64,000 bases of DNA from Setophaga petechia. Taxonomy: Eukaryota > Chordata > Aves > Passeriformes > Parulidae. Position numbers and translations under genes: made by a program. Below are positions 58,396-64,000 of this stretch, in pieces (position 1 is the stretch's first letter; each line of letters opens with the position of its first letter). The notes below the pieces were generated by a model, which was not told the origin of the DNA, did not search any database, and was given only the letters and a program-made list of their open reading frames with translations. The DNA is taken from the NCBI GenBank assembly GCA_024362935.1, contig JANCRA010000032.1, forward strand, positions 4,464,001 through 4,528,000. The letters run 5' to 3'.

Positions 58396-61300
58396 AATAA
58401 AAATGCATTTTCAGAGCTTCTTTTCAATTTATGTTTTTATTATTTATTATTTACACATTTAAAAGAAGGTTGTACTTCTGCAGAAATGTTCAAGTGTCAA
58501 GATGATGAAGCTCCATTTGGAGAGGAAGAATATGCTCACATCAGATGAGAGTGGAGCAGATGATTCTTCCCACATGTCCTCTCTCTAAGCTGTCTTCCTC
58601 TGGATGGGGACATTCAAATTGCCATGCAGTGGTCAGGAATGAGCTGTCCTTTGGCTGTACAGCGAACTGAATTCAACACAATTTTGTGTTATTTGCTAGT
58701 AATTGCTCCCTAGTCAGTCAATAATTTCATATTGACAGTTCAGGAGAATGTTATATGTAATGAAGAGTTTCTTTAAAAATATGCTTATGAATTGTTTAAT
58801 TTTCAGCTCTTACTAATGAAGAAATGAAGGATCAGGAGAGAAAAGGAGGGGAGAAAAGGTCTCAGGAATATTAGGAAACAATTTATACAGGAATAAATTT
58901 AAGTGGCTTTAGTCTGCTATAACCAAGAGACTTTTCATTTTCCATCCTGCCTTAGTTTAAATAAAGAAAATACAATATGATATCATGTAGGAATGGCTGA
59001 ATATTTATTTATTATTTTCTTTTAACAAAGTGAAAGTAGCAATTACGATAGGTTCAGTTGAAATCTCAGTTGCTTCTATTCCCTCCTCCCAAATCTTTAC
59101 TATAAATACATATTTTATGTGTGAAACTACTTTGCATTTATGAGATTAGAGAAGATTTATAGATATATCAGCAGAAGAAAGTGTGAGTGCTAGAAAGGCT
59201 GGGTGGCCTGTTACTGGTAGCTCATACTGGTCCCCTTCCAAAAACGTTTTATCTTTTTTGCTTATGAAGAGATTGAGGAGGACTATCAGAAGGCCAAGTC
59301 TTCCTGTAGCTTCCTTTCTGAATTATTCCTGAAATCTCTCCCCTTCTATTTAATGGAGAAAGAGCTACAGTGGGATTAAAGGGTATGTTCTGCCTATAGA
59401 TAGTACATCCTGCAGTGTCATGGTTTCATTTGTATCAAAACTCTTTACTGTCATCTGAAATTTAGATTTTTGCCTCAAGAAATGAATTTTTTCCTATGCA
59501 TTTACCTCTGAACCCTACAAAGTTAAGGAAGGAACCAATAATTTATTTAATTTCCTCTGAAAGCTATTTTAGGTCCTCAACTACTGCATAGATGTTTACT
59601 GTAGCATCAGTGTTAGCACTGTTGCACCTCCTCACCATTCATCTGCAAAAGCCCAACATACCTGACTCTCCTGCCCTTTTTCAGTGTGACTTCAGTGGAT
59701 AAATTTTGAAAGTCACAAAATCCGTTCTGCCTCAAGGAGAGTACCAAAGTCTGTGTCTCCTCACACGATTTGTCTCATCGAAAATCAGAAAACTCTGTTC
59801 CACTTAGGTTCATGGTTGGACTGACCTCTGCCTGTCCTTCTCCCTGCATGAATTCCCTGTCTTTCCCTCTCACTTATATTTATATAAACAGTCTTGGTCA
59901 AGGAACCTACAAAAGCAAACACTGACAATTTGGTCTACTTAAAATTCAGTGGCAAATAAAGTTCAAAATAGTATGCTGCTCTAGGGGCTTGTTAGCAATG
60001 CACAGGTGTAATGCAGGTCTCTCTTCCTTTCTTGGACTCTAAGTTAACTCTTAAATGATTATTAAAACAAAACAGATGCAAACCAGAGCCAGTTGCAGTT
60101 GTTCTGACTAACATTAGCAGTTGTTATAAAAACAATTAGTAGGAAAAGACTACAACATCAGTTCTGTTGGCAGGAGAAGGCGCAGTCATCCAATCCAATT
60201 AAACCATGTCTCCAATATGCAGATGAACAGCAAAAGGGAATATCAGAATATATAAATATATTGCCTTTCTCAAGACACTGGAGATGCAGAGAAGATCCCA
60301 GGAGATGCAGAGGGCACTATGAGGAAGAAAGATACATGGTGAGAAAAAAACCCCTGTAAATGGAAATGGGTGCTCTGAAGCCAAATATCTCAGAGAATTA
60401 ATGTGGGTGCCTCACCATTTGTAGTGAGGTGTAGTAACATCTGAAATGTCTGTCCCAAAAGAAATATTGAATTTTCATAATTATTTTCAGCCAGAACAAA
60501 ATCAAAGAATTGAAACTTTTGAGACTTTTAAGAAATTAATTTTTTTAACCTCCACACACATACACTTCTGTTTTAAAAAGCATGAATATAAGTTTACAGA
60601 AGCATTTCATTATTAGCCTTACTATATTTCTACATGATATATAAAATATTGAAATGAAGTTACAAGACCTTAATGAAATTCTAAAATGTTCATCATTTTG
60701 AATGAATGATTTAAATGATATTCAATATTTCCACTAGAATGTGTTGACTTGATTGAGTAATTTTCCAGTGGATTTTTTTTAAAAGCCAAAACAGTGCTAT
60801 AACTTAATGCTTCCTTATTTTTGAATTCTCCAAACAAAAATCTCTGACATTCTTTGAGTTTTCAGTTTGACCCAAATAAATAACAACCTGCAAGATAAAA
60901 AAAAATAATTCTAATGAATTTTAATTCTGCTAGAAAATTGGCTGGATTCTAAATCATATATGTTTCTTGTTATCAAAACACAATGTCTCTTGATTATCTA
61001 TAATATCATTTATAGAGTCATGAAGTGACGGTATTTATTTCGAAAAACCTGCCTTGTTCTAATTAAGTATTACCTTTGTAGGGCCCTTTTACACACTTTA
61101 TTTACTCAAGTTTTTAAGGCATGGCATTCTGAAATGCAGAGTAGTATAACATATATATTAAAAAAGCAATACATTAAGAAGCTCAGAGGAGATGAAAGAA
61201 TTTTCTTCCACTTTGGCTTATAAATAAAAAGAAAATGCTGGACTGAAATGTGCCTTGCATTTTTAACAGAGAAACCTCCTGGAATAAATTAGCAAGCACA

Positions 61301-64000
61301 AAAGGCAGAAATACATTTTAAAAAATCAAAGTTAAAAAAAACCAAACCCAAACAAACAAATCAAAAAAGCAGGACAGATCAAGAGAATGCACATAAGGTA
61401 TATTTTTTAGCTTAGGAAGAGTAACTTTAAGTTCATGTTTTAGGTGAAAGTTCTCAAAGCTCATATTGTTATTTTCTCCCAGGGCACTGCTTACTGACAG
61501 ATTCGACATGCAGACTGCATTTCTGCTGGATTTGATAAAAATACAATTAAAATTTCGTACAAGGGGGTACGCCAAATTGGCCTGCATCCTAGAACCCACT
61601 CCAAGCAAAACCTTGGGGAATATATTGTACAAGAAAAGGTCTGTCCCCTGGGATTACCTCCCACTTCCTTTAACCTGATATTTTGCTCATCCTATTATGA
61701 GATTCCTCAGAGGGGTGAAACACTAGATTGCCTCATTAAGGCTCATCATTTACAAGATGTTGACAAACGTTGGCATTTATCCTGTTGTCATAACAAATGT
61801 GAGAAAATGACCACTTGGCAATAAGTGATTCTATGCAATTGCATGTTGTAAAATACAAGAATATGGGTTGGAGCTGGGGGGGGGGGGGGGTAGGGGGGTG
61901 GTCTGTGGATAATGTATTAGTATCACCATGTAGCATCTCTGAACAGTTTCTCAAAGCATTGTAACAAATTCAGGCTGAAATAAATAATAATGGAGAGCTT
62001 CTTTTTATAGCACTTTCCACATGTGCAACCCAAACATTAATTAAGAACAATGAGAGAATAGTTTTAAACACAACATAATAATGAAACAGTTGTTATTAGC
62101 TTACTGTATATCTCATCATGGGTACCCAGCACCCATACTGTCCTTGCTGACAGCCTGAAAACTCTGTGAACTCAGTTTGCCTACAGCTCTCATCTGCCCT
62201 GAGGCTGATGACAGCATGGCCTTTCTTAACGAGGGTCATCTTGCCCCCTTGGTGTTAATGGTATGTGAAGCCATCACAGGAGGAGATCCCACAACAGATT
62301 GCTGAGACAGGTTTGGGTGTGAGAGAACTCCTGAGTCCACGCACAAGTGTTTTGAGAAGTGAAAGTTTTCTTCCTTTGGAAACACCAACACTGTGGTCAC
62401 AAGGTAGTCCTGAAGGCAAAAGTGTATCCTGGAAACAGAATCATCATCCATAAAAGCAGACAAAGATAAATATGAAGACATAAATGCCTAAAAGTGGATG
62501 CAGTCCTTATCCTTAAAGCTACATTTAGGAGCTCTCTGCTTAGCTGAAGGACCTTGAATCTTGCAAGTACTTCAGTCTTCTCAGGTGTCCAGGTTCTGCT
62601 TCTGAATGTGCATCTCAATTTTAACTGTTTTTAGAAAGTTGACATCTCTAACTATTGTTTTCTTGCAGCTAAATCAAAACAGAAGCAACAACTGATTGTA
62701 TTAATTATAATGGCTTTATTAACAGACACCAACTGTCTTGTGAGATGAAACCAGTGATACTGCTAACAGTCAGAATCAAAAGTGACAATAACTTGTTTGC
62801 CAAGGGTAGGGACTTGCAGGTGGTTGGTAATTCCATCCTACTTGAGTAATACAACGCTTGAGATGCTACTGTTGTGGTGGTTGGTGGTTGTGGGGCTCTA
62901 AAAGAGACAACAAAATTTCCTTGTTATCAGAATTTACAGCCACTGATTTCATAGTATCTAAATCCTAATTGGGTAATTCAAAGAGTGGCATATAATTCAT
63001 TGATTCCCACTTCTATTATTAATCATTATTGCTCACTTCATGTTTCTGAGTATTTGACTTGATTTCTGTGTATGTGTGAGTTATTTGAAGCGCAGAGAGA
63101 GACCTGTTGGAAGATGATGCCCTTTGAACCGTGTCTTCAGCTGAGTACTGATACTCCTATAATACTAAAAAAGGAAAAATGACATCTCTGAGGGAATCTT
63201 TACATTTTGTGGAGTGCACTACACTTTTGAAGGAAATACTTTTCAACACTAAATATATATTCCTAGCCATGTCAAATTTCTGTCAGGTGTATGGGACTTC
63301 AGCCTTTAAGATAAAGGGTCTTCTTATCTTCTCGGCTGCAGTTACTCCTTGTGACACAGACTCTCTCAAATCTACTCCTGAGTCATTTAGATGATCCCTT
63401 TTAACATTTGTTGTTGCTTCTTTAGATCTGGAGACATCTTATATTTGGTATGATGTTTTCCCAGTCACAATGCCCTAGAGTGTGGGCTCATCATGCTTTC
63501 TCCTTGCCTTTGTACTCTTCTATTTTGTTTATAGTATTTTTAATTGAGTCCTGGACTCCCAATCTGCACTCATTAAACACAGAGCACATAAACACTTCTA
63601 AAGTAACAATTAAGTCACAGCCAGGTACTGGTGTTTTCCTCCCTGCTGACTTTACCTCTGCTGAATACAATTCATTAACATTTCCATAGCTTTGGTTACC
63701 CCATATTGGAATTTAAGTCTGTATTTCCTTACTTATTATTGCTTATTGCCTATTCTAAACACTGCTGCTCCTTTGTTTTTGTCAGACATGGAGTGCTAAC
63801 TCCATGCACCTGCCTACAAGCAATGGAGTCTGAATGCCCCACCCTCAACCTGTTTCCTAATGGATTCAAATATTTCCATGTGCTCCAAAAGATTTTTTGC
63901 CTTGAGCAAAAAACTAAATGCACTCACAAAGTTACATGCAGAAATACATGCAGTATTTGCAAGTTTTTTCACTGTAGAGCCCAAGTGGAAAATGATTTGC
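58396..64000. other. Single-copy sequence, no gene recognised
   Basis: No exon, repeat family or RNA gene was recognised in these 5.6 kb apart from the G run listed separately and an A/C-rich patch at 61,318-61,372. Open frames reach about 104 codons (61,318-61,632 minus) and partly translate the A-rich patch. Confidence 0.4.
61876..61898. repeat. Poly-G run
   Basis: G15 at 61,876-61,890, then TA and G6. Such runs are prone to sequencing error and can form quadruplexes. Confidence 0.92.

Overview
The window is vertebrate nuclear DNA from a bird, most likely a passerine songbird. The evidence is the repeats: several CR1 LINE copies, all with their 3' end to the left (minus strand), and solo LTRs whose start and end sequences I recognise as avian or passerine endogenous-retrovirus families. 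The rest is AT-rich single-copy sequence with typical vertebrate microsatellites. I see no bacterial, plasmid or phage features, no rRNA or tRNA, and no CRISPR array.

I could not identify a protein-coding gene. Open frames are short, lack conserved domains, and mostly fall in repeats, microsatellites or the CpG island. The window reads as a gene desert, a large intron, or the flank of a developmental gene. The strongest regulatory candidate is the 37.4-44.7 kb interval. It holds a G-rich block, a polypurine tract next to sequence carrying a POU octamer, a dense CpG island (43.36-43.83 kb), and a CpG-retaining, moderate-GC block (44.1-44.4 kb) that looks like a deeply conserved enhancer or a promoter-proximal element. 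Other enhancer-like stretches, judged by eye only, lie near 7.7-8.2, 10.9-11.4, 12.0-12.1, 17.3-18.1, 32.8-33.3, 40.3-40.5 and 56.6-57.2 kb.

Mobile elements, left to right: an old ERVL-type LTR (3.1-3.65 kb, minus); an intact solo LTR with a 6-bp target duplication (24,187-24,801, minus); ancient CR1/L3-like fragments (25.2-25.7 kb); a small CR1 tail (31.47 kb); a CR1 copy at 48.76 kb split by a 722-bp solo LTR with a 5-bp target duplication (49,108-49,829); a partial ERVL-type LTR (50.3-50.7 kb, minus); a CR1 carrying a 50-bp internal duplication/insertion (51.65-52.03 kb); another CR1 (55.16 kb); and a complete ERVL-type solo LTR with a 5-bp target duplication (57,583-58,130, plus) from the same family as the 3.1-kb copy. 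All identifications rest on remembered family sequences and on structure visible in the sequence. None was checked by database search.
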